Of a stretch of DNA of 64,000 bases, positions 16,337 to 25,104 are shown in pieces. Origin of the DNA: Guptibacillus hwajinpoensis (GTDB lineage: Bacteria > Bacillota > Bacilli > Bacillales > Bacillaceae_O); NCBI GenBank assembly GCA_016841765.1, contig JAENYN010000004.1, positions 61,155 through 125,154 of the forward strand. Direction: 5' to 3'. The notes beneath the pieces are model-generated. The model was not told where the DNA came from. It saw only the letters and a program-made list of their open reading frames with translations, and ran no database searches. The translations under genes and the position numbers were made by a program. Position 1 is the first letter of the stretch; each line of letters begins with the position of its first letter.

Positions 16337-17833
16337 ATGAGCAACGTATACGAAACGGTTAATGAACTCATCCAGAAAGGGCTTGAGACCGGTCTTATTG
16401 AACAGGATGACGTCCTTTATACCCGGAACAGGGTTCTTGCACATTTACAGCTTGAAGATTATCAACAGGCAAACGGAGTTGGCGGGGAAACCGCGGGAAT
16501 CCCCGATCTTCTGGAGGACCTGACTGATTATGCTGTCAAAAAAGGGATTGTGGAAGACGTACTCGATGCAAAAGAGATTTTCAGCGCAGCGGTCATGGAC
16601 TGTTTTGTGGCCCGCCCGTCAGTCATTAATCAAACGTTCTTCGATTTATATAAAAAGGATCCACGAAAAGCTACAGACTATTTTTATAAGCTGAGCCAGG
16701 ATAGCAATTATATCCAGACGAACCGGATCAAGAAAAACATCAGCTACAAGTCGGCCACAGAATACGGCGAACTTGATATCACCATCAACCTTTCCAAGCC
16801 GGAAAAAGATCCGCGGCAAATCGCACTGGAGCGGTCGATGCCTAAAAAGGAAAACAAGTATCCGGAATGCTTGTTATGTGCAGAAAATGAAGGATATGCA
16901 GGCAGAATCGGGCATCCGGCCCGTGCGAACCACAGGGTGATCCGCCTGGACTTGGGTGAGGAAAAGTGGATGCTGCAATACTCGCCGTATGTGTACTATA
17001 ACGAGCATTGCATCGTTCTGTCGGCAGAACATCGGCCGATGGTGATTGACCGCGGCGGCTTTGAGCGCCTGCTCCAATTTGTGGATCAGTTTCCACACTA
17101 CTTTGCCGGTTCAAACGCTGACTTGCCGATAGTCGGCGGCTCGATTCTTTCACATGACCACTACCAGGGCGGAAACTATGAATTTGCAATGGCGAAAGCC
17201 GAAAAAGAATACGAGTTTACGATGGATAAATTCCCTTCAATTGAGGCGGGAATCGTCAAGTGGCCAATGTCGGTCATCCGGCTAAACGGCACGGACATCA
17301 ATACACTCGCCGAAGCAGCCGACCACGTTCTTGCAAACTGGAAAAACTACAGCGACGAAAGTGTGGATATCCGGGCATTTTCGGGAGAAACACCTCACAA
17401 TACCATCACGCCAATCGCCCGCATGCGTGACGGCAAGTATGAGCTTGACCTCGTCCTCCGGAATAATCGGACGAGCGATGAGCACCCATATGGCATTTTC
17501 CATCCGCATGAAGATGTCCACCACATCAAAAAAGAAAATATCGGCCTGATCGAGGTGATGGGTCTTGCTGTCCTTCCGGCACGCTTGAAAGATGAACTCA
17601 AGGAAGTGGAAAAATCGCTTCTCGGTGAGGAAAACAACGTGGAACCCCATCACAAGCCATGGATTGAAGAACTGGAAGAGAAATACAAAGGCCGGATCAG
17701 CGAGCAAAATGCCCAGGAGATTGTCCGTGATGAAGTCGGCCTCAAATTTTCGCGGGTGCTGGAGGATGCCGGGGTTTTCAAACGGAACGAGGAAGGGAAG
17801 TCCGCTTTCAAGTCGTTTGTAAACAGCTTATAA
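16337..17833 (+). CDS. galT: UTP/UDP-glucose-hexose-1-phosphate uridylyltransferase, type 2
   Basis: The 498-residue protein is of the Firmicute GalT type 2 family (longer than and unlike E. coli GalT). It transfers UMP from UDP-glucose to galactose-1-phosphate. Visible motifs are CLLCAENEGYAGRIGHPARA, SHDHYQGGNYEFAMAKAEKE (histidine-rich, as in the family) and RNNRTSDEHPYGIFHPHEDV. The ATG follows the galE stop without a gap, so translation is probably coupled. No clear terminator is seen behind it; the next operon has its own promoter about 100 bases downstream. Confidence 0.94.
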   Translation: MSNVYETVNELIQKGLETGLIEQDDVLYTRNRVLAHLQLEDYQQANGVGGETAGIPDLLEDLTDYAVKKGIVEDVLDAKEIFSAAVMDCFVARPSVINQTFFDLYKKDPRKATDYFYKLSQDSNYIQTNRIKKNISYKSATEYGELDITINLSKPEKDPRQIALERSMPKKENKYPECLLCAENEGYAGRIGHPARANHRVIRLDLGEEKWMLQYSPYVYYNEHCIVLSAEHRPMVIDRGGFERLLQFVDQFPHYFAGSNADLPIVGGSILSHDHYQGGNYEFAMAKAEKEYEFTMDKFPSIEAGIVKWPMSVIRLNGTDINTLAEAADHVLANWKNYSDESVDIRAFSGETPHNTITPIARMRDGKYELDLVLRNNRTSDEHPYGIFHPHEDVHHIKKENIGLIEVMGLAVLPARLKDELKEVEKSLLGEENNVEPHHKPWIEELEEKYKGRISEQNAQEIVRDEVGLKFSRVLEDAGVFKRNEEGKSAFKSFVNSL

Positions 17834-17900
17834 ATCATACTGCTGCAGGATGTTCAGGTGAAAGGCAGGGGATACCTGCCTTTTGCCAAATTTAAATCCT

Positions 17901-17952
17901 AGTAATATTTTAAGTAAAAAATATAGTAAAATTTTGTTGACTGTTTTACTAA
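17901..17952. promoter_or_regulatory. Cluster of AGTAAA operator half-sites before the galactoside ABC operon
   Basis: AGTAA, AAGTAAAA and TAGTAAAA (17924-17931) precede TTTTACTAA (17944-17952), which overlaps the promoter spacer. They are the half-sites of the perfect galK palindrome, here spread out, and probably bind the same LacI-type regulator. Confidence 0.55.
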
Positions 17953-17965
17953 TGTGTTTTATTAT
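17937..17965 (+). promoter_or_regulatory. Sigma-A promoter of the galactoside ABC/galactosidase operon
   Basis: TTGACT (17937-17942), 17 bases, TATTAT (17960-17965), the same layout as the galK promoter. Confidence 0.75.
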
Positions 17966-17970
17966 GAATT

Positions 17971-17984
17971 TGAAAGCGCTTGCT
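17971..17984. promoter_or_regulatory. cre-like site behind the galactoside operon promoter
   Basis: TGAAAGCGCTTGCT matches 12 of 14 consensus positions, including TGAAAGCGCT, and overlaps the expected transcription start, as in galK. Confidence 0.6.
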
Positions 17985-18018
17985 TTTGATTAACATTCAG
18001 AATTTAGGAGGGCCTAAC

Positions 18019-19308
18019 GTGAAGAAAAAGTCATTCAGTTTTATAGCGATCTTGATGGCGTTTGCACTGGTTCTTGCAGCTTGTTCCGGCGGATCAGGCG
18101 AGAGCAAGGAAGGGGCAAACAAAGAAGGGGATAATAAATTAACAGCATGGGCATGGAACGTCAACGTTCCTGTTCTGGAAGCAGCAGCTGAAAAATTCAA
18201 GGAAGAAAACCCTGATTTTGAACTTGAAGTTGTGGAAATCGGAACTGCCGATGTTTACTCTAAATTGACTACTGGACTCCAGGCCGGCGGTAAAGGCCTT
18301 CCTGACATCGTCCTTATGGAAGATGACCGGGTGCAAGGTTACTTGAACAACTTCCCGGATTCCTTCGTCAATCTTTCTGAAAAAGGCTTTGACGAGCACG
18401 CGGACAAGTTCCCTGAGTACAAAAAGCATTTGGTGACAAAAGATGATGCGATCTACGGATTCCCATTTGACGGCGGCCCGACAGGCGTATTCTATCGCAC
18501 GGATTACTTCGAGCAGGCCGGCATCAAAGCAGAAGACATCAAAACATGGGATGACTACATTGAAGCTGGTAAAACAATCAAAGAAAAAGTCGGAGTGGAC
18601 ATGCTTGGCCTTGACCTTAACGGTGATGACGGCCTATACAGAATGATGCTGAACGAGCAAGGCACATTCTACTTTGACGATAAAAGCGATATCAACTTCA
18701 CTTCCGAAGAGTCCAAAAAGGCTATGGAAGTCCAAAAGAAACTTAAGGAAGCTGGCGTTGTAAAAAGTACTGTAGGCTGGGATGCATGGGTAAGTGCGAT
18801 GGCTGAAGGCGATGTGGCAACTGCCCCATCCGGCGCATGGCTGTATGGTTCCCTCACACAGCAGGCAGCTGATACAAAAGGCAAGTGGGGCGTTATGCTT
18901 CTGCCGGCATTTGAAGAAGGCGGAAACCGCGCATCCAATCTTGGCGGAAGTAACTACATGCTGACTTCAGCAGGTGACAACCAGGATCTTGCTTACGATT
19001 TCATGGAATTCTTCTCAACAAACGATGAAATGCAAGTCGAAGCGATGAACGGCGGTTTGTTCCCTTCATTGAACACTGTATATGATGAGCCAGTCTTCAC
19101 AGAAGGAGTTGAATTCTTCGGCGGCCAGCCAATCTGGACAACGTTCGCCGACGAAATGGAAAACATTCCTGGTGTTAATTACACTGGCGACTTCGCAGTG
19201 GCGAAAGACGAAGCGGTAAAAGCACAATCTGAAATCATGAGCGGCAAAGCGATTGACGACGCTTTGAAAGCTGCGAAAGACCGTTTGGCCAACCGGGTTG
19301 GTAAATAA
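18019..19308 (+). CDS. Sugar ABC transporter substrate-binding lipoprotein
   Basis: The 429-residue extracellular solute-binding protein (family 1, MalE-like) has a lipoprotein signal peptide with lipobox LAAC (Cys about 22) followed by a GGSGES linker. The start is GTG 18019, preceded by GGAGGGCC. The body shows the family's ADVYSKLTTGLQAGGKGLPD segment and WDAWVSAMAEGDVATAPSGA. It is the first gene of the galactoside operon, ahead of two permeases, galactosidases, mutarotase and regulator, so its ligand is probably a galacto-oligosaccharide or other galactoside. A hairpin behind it may raise its level over the permeases. Confidence 0.9.
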   Translation: MKKKSFSFIAILMAFALVLAACSGGSGESKEGANKEGDNKLTAWAWNVNVPVLEAAAEKFKEENPDFELEVVEIGTADVYSKLTTGLQAGGKGLPDIVLMEDDRVQGYLNNFPDSFVNLSEKGFDEHADKFPEYKKHLVTKDDAIYGFPFDGGPTGVFYRTDYFEQAGIKAEDIKTWDDYIEAGKTIKEKVGVDMLGLDLNGDDGLYRMMLNEQGTFYFDDKSDINFTSEESKKAMEVQKKLKEAGVVKSTVGWDAWVSAMAEGDVATAPSGAWLYGSLTQQAADTKGKWGVMLLPAFEEGGNRASNLGGSNYMLTSAGDNQDLAYDFMEFFSTNDEMQVEAMNGGLFPSLNTVYDEPVFTEGVEFFGGQPIWTTFADEMENIPGVNYTGDFAVAKDEAVKAQSEIMSGKAIDDALKAAKDRLANRVGK

Positions 19309-19324
19309 TTAGTAAAACTGGTAC

Positions 19325-19352
19325 AGGGGTTGATTACTACAATCAGCCCTTG
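19325..19352 (+). other. Hairpin between binding-protein and permease genes
   Basis: AGGGGTTGATT pairs with AATCAGCCCTT (with G-T pairs) around ACTAC. There is no T-run. It lies 16 bases after the binding-protein stop, where a stabilising or attenuating hairpin is usual. Confidence 0.5.
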
Positions 19353-19375
19353 TGCTTTAAAAGGCGGAGATCAAC

Positions 19376-20227
19376 ATGACCAGGAGAAACTTATTCCCAT
19401 ACTATTTTTTGGCACCTGCAGTAATCCTTTTTGCAATATTCACCCTGTATCCGATCATATCCTCGTTGATTCTGAGCTTTCAAACGATGGAAGCGGGTCA
19501 GTATTCGTTCAATGGTTTGGCGAATTATGAGCGGCTTCTGAACGACGCGATTTTCTGGAAAGCGTTACAGAACACCTTCATCATTTTCATCATCCAAGTT
19601 CCAATAATGCTTACGCTTGCCCTTATTCTGGCCAATGCATTGAACAATCAGCTGCTTAAGCTGAAAGGCTTTTTCCGGGTATCTTTCTTCCTCCCGGCTG
19701 TAACATCTCTCGTTGCCTATTCAATCCTTTTCTCCATCATGCTGCAGGAGGAAGGAATCATCAATCAATTCTTTGCAATCTTTGGAATCGATGCCATCCC
19801 GTGGCTGTCGGATCCTTTTTGGGCCAAAGCTTCCATCATCATTGCGATGACATGGCGCTGGACCGGTTACAATATGGTCATTTTCCTTGCTGCCCTGCAA
19901 AACATTCCTGAAGACATGTACGAAGCGGCTTCGCTTGACGGTGCCGGCAAGGTCAGGCAGTTTTTCCATATTACAGTGCCGCAATTGAAGCCGGTCATCC
20001 TGTTTGCCGGAATTCTTTCAACAATTGGAACGCTCCAGTTGTTCGATGAACCGTTCAACTTGACCCAGGGCGGTCCGGCGGATGCGACGATGACACTCGG
20101 ACTATACATTTACCAGAACGGTTTTGAATACTTCGACTTCGGTTACGGTTCGGCTGTAGCCTATGCGGTTGTTGTTCTGGTAGCGATTCTATCCTTTATT
20201 CAATTCAAAGTGACGGGTGAGGATTAA
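19376..20227 (+). CDS. Sugar ABC transporter permease (MalF type)
   Basis: The 283-residue inner-membrane protein has six predicted helices and the binding-protein-dependent permease loop EAASLDGAGKVRQFFHITVP that docks on the ATPase. It is the first of two permeases of the galactoside importer. ATG 19376 follows AGGCGGAG. It overlaps or nearly touches the second permease. No ATPase gene lies in this operon, so a shared MsmX-type ATPase encoded elsewhere is expected. Confidence 0.92.
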   Translation: MTRRNLFPYYFLAPAVILFAIFTLYPIISSLILSFQTMEAGQYSFNGLANYERLLNDAIFWKALQNTFIIFIIQVPIMLTLALILANALNNQLLKLKGFFRVSFFLPAVTSLVAYSILFSIMLQEEGIINQFFAIFGIDAIPWLSDPFWAKASIIIAMTWRWTGYNMVIFLAALQNIPEDMYEAASLDGAGKVRQFFHITVPQLKPVILFAGILSTIGTLQLFDEPFNLTQGGPADATMTLGLYIYQNGFEYFDFGYGSAVAYAVVVLVAILSFIQFKVTGED

Positions 20228-20228
20228 T

Positions 20229-21113
20229 ATGAGTATGACTGAGAAAGAAGTTAAAAGTGGAACGGTTGCTAAACCGAAGGCACGTAAGAAAAAAATGAAA
20301 ATCACACCTCAGAAGATCGGACTTTATGTGTTTCTGTTCATCTTCACGGTGATATCCATCTTTCCGTTTTACTGGATGATTGTCGGGTCGACGAACACAT
20401 CCGCCAAGATGTTCACCAACCCGCCGACACTCGTACCTGGCGACCAGCTGATGACGAATCTGGCAAACTTGAATGAATCCATCGGAATCTACCGGGTCCT
20501 TTTCAACTCATTGTTCGTCTCGGCGCTGTATGTGGTGCTGGCACTGCTCGTCAGTACATCAGCTGCATATGCACTTGCGAAGTTTGAGTTCAAAGGAAGA
20601 AAGACAATTTTCACAATCTTCCTGTTATCCATGATGATTCCGTATCAAGCGACATTGATCCCGCTGTTCCGGATGATGTCCGATTACAACCTTCTGAACA
20701 CGTACTTTGCCTTGATTGCACCGTACTTGAGCTATCCGTTTGCGATTTTCCTGATGAGGCAAAACTTCCTCGCTTTTCCGAGTGAGTTGCTTGAGTCGGC
20801 GCGTCTCGACGGTGCGGGCGAATTCAGGATATTCTTTACAATCGTATTGCCGTCCATGAAACCGGCATTAGCGGCCACCGCGATCTTCCTGTTCATGATG
20901 CAATGGAACAACTTCATGTGGCCGCTCGTTTCCATCACATCCCAGGATATGTACACATTCCCTGTCGCATTGTCCAGCCTGATGGGTCTTTCCTTCATTG
21001 ACTACGGACAGGTTATGACAGGCGTAACACTGGCAACAATTCCAATCATTATCTTCTTCCTTGTCCTGCAGAAACACTTCATCTCAGGCATGCTTGGAAG
21101 TGCATTGAAGTAG
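20229..21113 (+). CDS. Sugar ABC transporter permease (MalG type)
   Basis: The 294-residue second permease has a basic N-terminus (about 1-25), six membrane helices and the EAA-type loop ESARLDGAGEFRIFFTIVLP. The best start is ATG 20229 with GGTGAGGA upstream; ATG 20235 is possible and the in-frame GTG 20217 overlaps the first permease. It ends 13 bases before the GH35 galactosidase and pairs with the preceding permease to form the channel for galactosides. Confidence 0.92.
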   Translation: MSMTEKEVKSGTVAKPKARKKKMKITPQKIGLYVFLFIFTVISIFPFYWMIVGSTNTSAKMFTNPPTLVPGDQLMTNLANLNESIGIYRVLFNSLFVSALYVVLALLVSTSAAYALAKFEFKGRKTIFTIFLLSMMIPYQATLIPLFRMMSDYNLLNTYFALIAPYLSYPFAIFLMRQNFLAFPSELLESARLDGAGEFRIFFTIVLPSMKPALAATAIFLFMMQWNNFMWPLVSITSQDMYTFPVALSSLMGLSFIDYGQVMTGVTLATIPIIIFFLVLQKHFISGMLGSALK

Positions 21114-21126
21114 GGGGTTTTACGGA

Positions 21127-22848
21127 ATGCTGGAAACCAGGGGTCAACGCTTTTATCTCGATAATGAACCTTTCCGAATTCTATCAGGCAGTATCCATTA
21201 TTTCCGTGTCGTGCCGGAATACTGGCGCGACCGGCTAGAAAAATTGAAAGCTTGCGGCCTGAATACGGTTGAAACATATCTGCCCTGGAATGTGCACGAA
21301 CCGAAAAAGGGGCAATTCAACTTTGAGGGCATGGCTGATGTCGTCTCATTTGTAAAAACGGCGCAGGAACTTAATTTGAAGGTCATTCTGAGGCCAGCTC
21401 CCTATATTTGTGCCGAATGGGAATTCGGCGGTTTGCCAGCCTGGCTCCTGAAAGACCGGAGCATGGAGCTGCGCACGATGGACCCGGGATACATCAAGCA
21501 TCTCGATGAATACTATGATGAACTGATCCCGCGCCTGCTGCCGCTGCTTTCGACAAACGGCGGGCCGGTCATCGCGATGCAGATTGAAAATGAATATGGA
21601 GGTTATGGAAATGACCGTGCCTATATGGAATATCAGAAAAAGGGACTGATCGAGCGAGGCGTCGATGTCCTTCTCTTCACATCAGACGGGCCTGACATGA
21701 TCAAAAACGGCTCACTCCCGGATGTGCTGACAACGCTCAACTTCGGCTCAAGGCCAAAGGAAGCGTTCAGCCAGCTGGAAGCTTTCAAGCCAGGCTCGCC
21801 GAAAATGTGCGCCGAGTTCTGGATCGGCTGGTTTGATCACTGGACGGGTGAACACCATACCCGCAGTGCGGAAGATGCCGCGCAGGTGCTCGATGACATG
21901 ATGGCGGAAGGGGCATCCTTCAACTACTACATGTTCCACGGTGGCACGAACTTCGGATTTTACAACGGCGCCAATCATTATGAAAAATACACACCGACGA
22001 TCACAAGCTATGACTATGACGCATTGCTGACCGAATGGGGCGACATGACGGAGAAATATGAGCTCGCCCGTGAAGTGTTGAAAAAGTATACAGAAGTACC
22101 TGAAATGACAGTCCAAAACCTGCCTAAGAAGGCATATGGCGAACTGAAGATGACCGAAGAAACGAGCCTGTTTGACGTCCTTGATCAAATCAGTGAGCCG
22201 GTTCAGCACCGGGTGCCGCTTCCGATGGGAGACCTCAATCAGAACTACGGCTACACGCTGTATAAAACGATAGTCGCCGGGCCGTACGAAGCAGCGCTCG
22301 ACACGACTCCGATCCGCGACCGGGCGTTCATTTACGCCAATGGTGAAAAGGTGGCCACCGTCGACCGCAATGATGATAAAAAAACACTCGAACTTACCAT
22401 GCAGCGCGAAGCCAACATACTGGAAATCTTCGTTGAGAACATGGGCCGTGTCAATTATGGGCGCCATCTGAAAGACCGGAAAGGCCTGATCACAAATATC
22501 TGGACAGGCAGCCACTTTGAATTCAACTGGGAGATGTATCCGATTGAACTTGAACAGCTCCCGGAATCCTTTGAAAAAAGCGAAGAGAACCGGTTTCCGA
22601 AGTTTTTCCGCAGCAGCCTTCATGTAGAGGAAGCAGCCGACACGTTCATCCGTCTCGACGGCTGGAAGAAGGGAAACGTGTTCGTGAACGGCTTCAACCT
22701 GGGCCGCTACTGGGAAAAAGGACCGCAAAAAACGCTCTATGTACCGGCACCGCTTTTAAAACAGGGTGAGAATGAAATCATCGTCCTGGAGCTTGAAGGT
22801 ACTAAAACCGATACGATCCAATTCACTGACAAACCTGACCTTGGATGA
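21127..22848 (+). CDS. Beta-galactosidase, glycoside hydrolase family 35
   Basis: The 573-residue GH35 enzyme cleaves terminal beta-galactose by a retaining mechanism. The N-terminal TIM barrel has LSGSIHYFRVVPEYWRDRL and the family signature GGPVIAMQIENEYGGYG, which gives the likely acid/base E156; CAEFWIGWFDHW supplies the likely nucleophile E230. The later part (about 330-573) forms the jelly-roll domains, with NGFNLGRYWEKGPQKTLYVP at the end. No signal peptide, so it acts in the cytoplasm on imported oligosaccharides. The start ATG 21127 follows GTAGGGGGTTTTACGGA. It stands with GH36 and GH42 enzymes, an unusual set in one operon. Confidence 0.93.
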   Translation: MLETRGQRFYLDNEPFRILSGSIHYFRVVPEYWRDRLEKLKACGLNTVETYLPWNVHEPKKGQFNFEGMADVVSFVKTAQELNLKVILRPAPYICAEWEFGGLPAWLLKDRSMELRTMDPGYIKHLDEYYDELIPRLLPLLSTNGGPVIAMQIENEYGGYGNDRAYMEYQKKGLIERGVDVLLFTSDGPDMIKNGSLPDVLTTLNFGSRPKEAFSQLEAFKPGSPKMCAEFWIGWFDHWTGEHHTRSAEDAAQVLDDMMAEGASFNYYMFHGGTNFGFYNGANHYEKYTPTITSYDYDALLTEWGDMTEKYELAREVLKKYTEVPEMTVQNLPKKAYGELKMTEETSLFDVLDQISEPVQHRVPLPMGDLNQNYGYTLYKTIVAGPYEAALDTTPIRDRAFIYANGEKVATVDRNDDKKTLELTMQREANILEIFVENMGRVNYGRHLKDRKGLITNIWTGSHFEFNWEMYPIELEQLPESFEKSEENRFPKFFRSSLHVEEAADTFIRLDGWKKGNVFVNGFNLGRYWEKGPQKTLYVPAPLLKQGENEIIVLELEGTKTDTIQFTDKPDLG

Positions 22849-22864
22849 AAAGGAGAACACCGAT

Positions 22865-25099
22865 ATGCCGATTTTTGTTAATGAACAAAACAACCAATTT
22901 CACCTTACAAACGGCCGGGTTAGCTATATTTTTCACGTGATGAAAAATGGCCAGCTCGGCCATTTATATTATGGAAAAGCGATCAGGGACAAAGCCGATT
23001 TCTCCTACTTTCAAGTATATGATAACCCGACGGCGGCAAGCTGCCATCCGTACGCTGACGATCCCGCCTTTTCCCTTGAAACGATCAGGCAGGAGTATCC
23101 TGTTTACGGTACGACCGACTTTCGTGAGCCGGCGCTAAGCATCCGCATGCAAAACGGCAGCCATATTACGGATTTCACCTATAAAACACATAAGGTGACA
23201 GAAGGGAAGCCTGCGCTGGCCGGCCTGCCGCATACTTATGCAAAAAAAGCAGGCGAAGCGGTAACATTGGAAGTCACACTTGAAGATAAAATGCTTCAGA
23301 CCGAACTCGTCCTGACGTACACCATCTTCGAAAATCTGCCTGTCATCACCCGCAGCAGCCGTCTGCAAAATAACGGCGAAGAACCTTTTTATATCGAGCG
23401 GCTGATGAGTGCATCGGTAGATTTCCCTGATAAAGAGTACACCATGATGCAGCTTTCCGGCACCTGGTCACGTGAACGGCATGTGAAGGAGCGCCAGCTT
23501 GAAACCGGCATCCAATCGGTTTCGAGTATAAGAGGGGCAAGCTCCCATCACCAGAACCCATTCCTGGCCCTCCGCCGCAGTGAAACGACTGAGCAGCAGG
23601 GCGAAGTGTATGCGTTCAACTTTGTATACAGCAGCAACTTCCTCGCCCAGGCGGAGGTCGATCACTATGATACGACACGCCTGACAATAGGGATCCATCC
23701 ATTCCGGTTCGAATGGAAGCTCGAGCAGGGCGAAATGTTCCAGAGTCCTGAAGCAGTAATGGTTTACTCGGATGAAGGGTTGAACGGCATGAGCCACACC
23801 TTCCATGACCTGTACAGAAACCACCTCATCCCGAAAAAATGGCAGACCGAAACTCGTCCGGTTCTCATTAATAACTGGGAAGCGACGTATTTTGATTTCA
23901 ATGAAGAGAAGCTTGTCAATATTGCCCGGGAAGCGAAGGACCTGGGAATCGAGCTGTTCGTGCTTGATGACGGCTGGTTCGGCAAGCGCAATGATGACAC
24001 AACGTCACTCGGCGATTGGGAAGAAGACCCGGAGAAACTGCCGGACGGACTCGGCTCGCTTGCGGAAAAAGTGAACGGGCTCGGCATGAAATTCGGCTTA
24101 TGGTTCGAGCCGGAGATGATCAATCCGGTGAGCCGGCTGTTTGATGAGCATCCGGACTGGGCGATCGGCACACCGGACCGCCATCCTTCACTTGGCAGAA
24201 GCCAGCGAGTGCTGGACTTTACCCGGCCGGAAATCGTTGATTACTTATATGAAAAAATGGCGGACATCATCCGCAAGACGAATCTTTCTTATATTAAGTG
24301 GGATATGAACCGCAATATTACGGAAGCTTACTCTTCAAAACTTGCAGCTGACAAACAGGGTGAGTTTTTCCACCGGTATATTCTTGGCGTCTATGATTTA
24401 TACGAACGGTTGACGGGCGAATTCCCTGATGTGTTGTTTGAATCGTGCGCAGGGGGCGGCGGCCGGTTTGATCCGGGCATGTTCTACTATGCGCCGCAGG
24501 CGTGGACGAGCGATGACACTGATGCGGTCGAGCGGCTGAAAATCCAGTACGGAACATCACTCGCTTATCCGCTGTACAGCATGGGTTCACATGTGTCGGC
24601 AGTTCCAAACCATCAAACACTGAGAAAAACACCGCTGAAAACAAGAGCAAACACGGCTTACTTCGGCACTTTCGGATATGAACTGAATCCGCTGGAACTG
24701 ACGGAGGAAGAAAAACAGGCCGTCAGAGAACAGGTGGGATTTTTCAAACAACACCGCGGCTTGATCCGCGACGGCGATTTTTACAGGCTGAAAAGCCCGT
24801 TCTCCGGTAACGAAACCGCCTGGATGGTCGTCAGCAAAGATAAAACGGAAGCACTTGCCGGCTGGTATAAAGTGCTTGCGATTCCGAATGAAAATAAACA
24901 AAACACATTAAAACTGGCAGGCCTTGATCCTGATACCGAGTATGCGCTCGATGAATCGAACGCATCATTCTTCGGGGACGAACTCCTGCACAGGGGCTTG
25001 CCGCTTCCGACAGAATTCAACGGCGTCAATCCGAGAAACGCCAAAAGCGGCGGCGACTTCCAGTCACACGTGTTTTATCTAAAACAAAAGAACAGGTGA
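22865..25099 (+). CDS. Alpha-galactosidase, glycoside hydrolase family 36
   Basis: The 744-residue GH36 enzyme hydrolyses alpha-1,6-galactosides of the raffinose/melibiose type. The N-terminal beta-sandwich (about 1-320) is followed by the TIM barrel with LFVLDDGWFGKRNDD, the nucleophile Asp (D480) in SYIKWDMNRN and the acid/base Asp (D550) in WTSDDTDAVER; the CAGGGGRFDPGM motif is typical. AAAAGGAGAA precedes ATG 22865, which lies 16 bases behind the GH35 stop; upstream in-frame codons overlap GH35 and are rejected. Cytoplasmic. Galactose is released for galKET. Confidence 0.95.
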   Translation: MPIFVNEQNNQFHLTNGRVSYIFHVMKNGQLGHLYYGKAIRDKADFSYFQVYDNPTAASCHPYADDPAFSLETIRQEYPVYGTTDFREPALSIRMQNGSHITDFTYKTHKVTEGKPALAGLPHTYAKKAGEAVTLEVTLEDKMLQTELVLTYTIFENLPVITRSSRLQNNGEEPFYIERLMSASVDFPDKEYTMMQLSGTWSRERHVKERQLETGIQSVSSIRGASSHHQNPFLALRRSETTEQQGEVYAFNFVYSSNFLAQAEVDHYDTTRLTIGIHPFRFEWKLEQGEMFQSPEAVMVYSDEGLNGMSHTFHDLYRNHLIPKKWQTETRPVLINNWEATYFDFNEEKLVNIAREAKDLGIELFVLDDGWFGKRNDDTTSLGDWEEDPEKLPDGLGSLAEKVNGLGMKFGLWFEPEMINPVSRLFDEHPDWAIGTPDRHPSLGRSQRVLDFTRPEIVDYLYEKMADIIRKTNLSYIKWDMNRNITEAYSSKLAADKQGEFFHRYILGVYDLYERLTGEFPDVLFESCAGGGGRFDPGMFYYAPQAWTSDDTDAVERLKIQYGTSLAYPLYSMGSHVSAVPNHQTLRKTPLKTRANTAYFGTFGYELNPLELTEEEKQAVREQVGFFKQHRGLIRDGDFYRLKSPFSGNETAWMVVSKDKTEALAGWYKVLAIPNENKQNTLKLAGLDPDTEYALDESNASFFGDELLHRGLPLPTEFNGVNPRNAKSGGDFQSHVFYLKQKNR

Positions 25100-25104
25100 T
25101 AACA

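Noticed and set aside
21748..22728. 326-residue open frame on the minus strand
   Set aside because: It lies opposite the well-supported GH35 gene, has no ribosome site and no family features; an antisense shadow.
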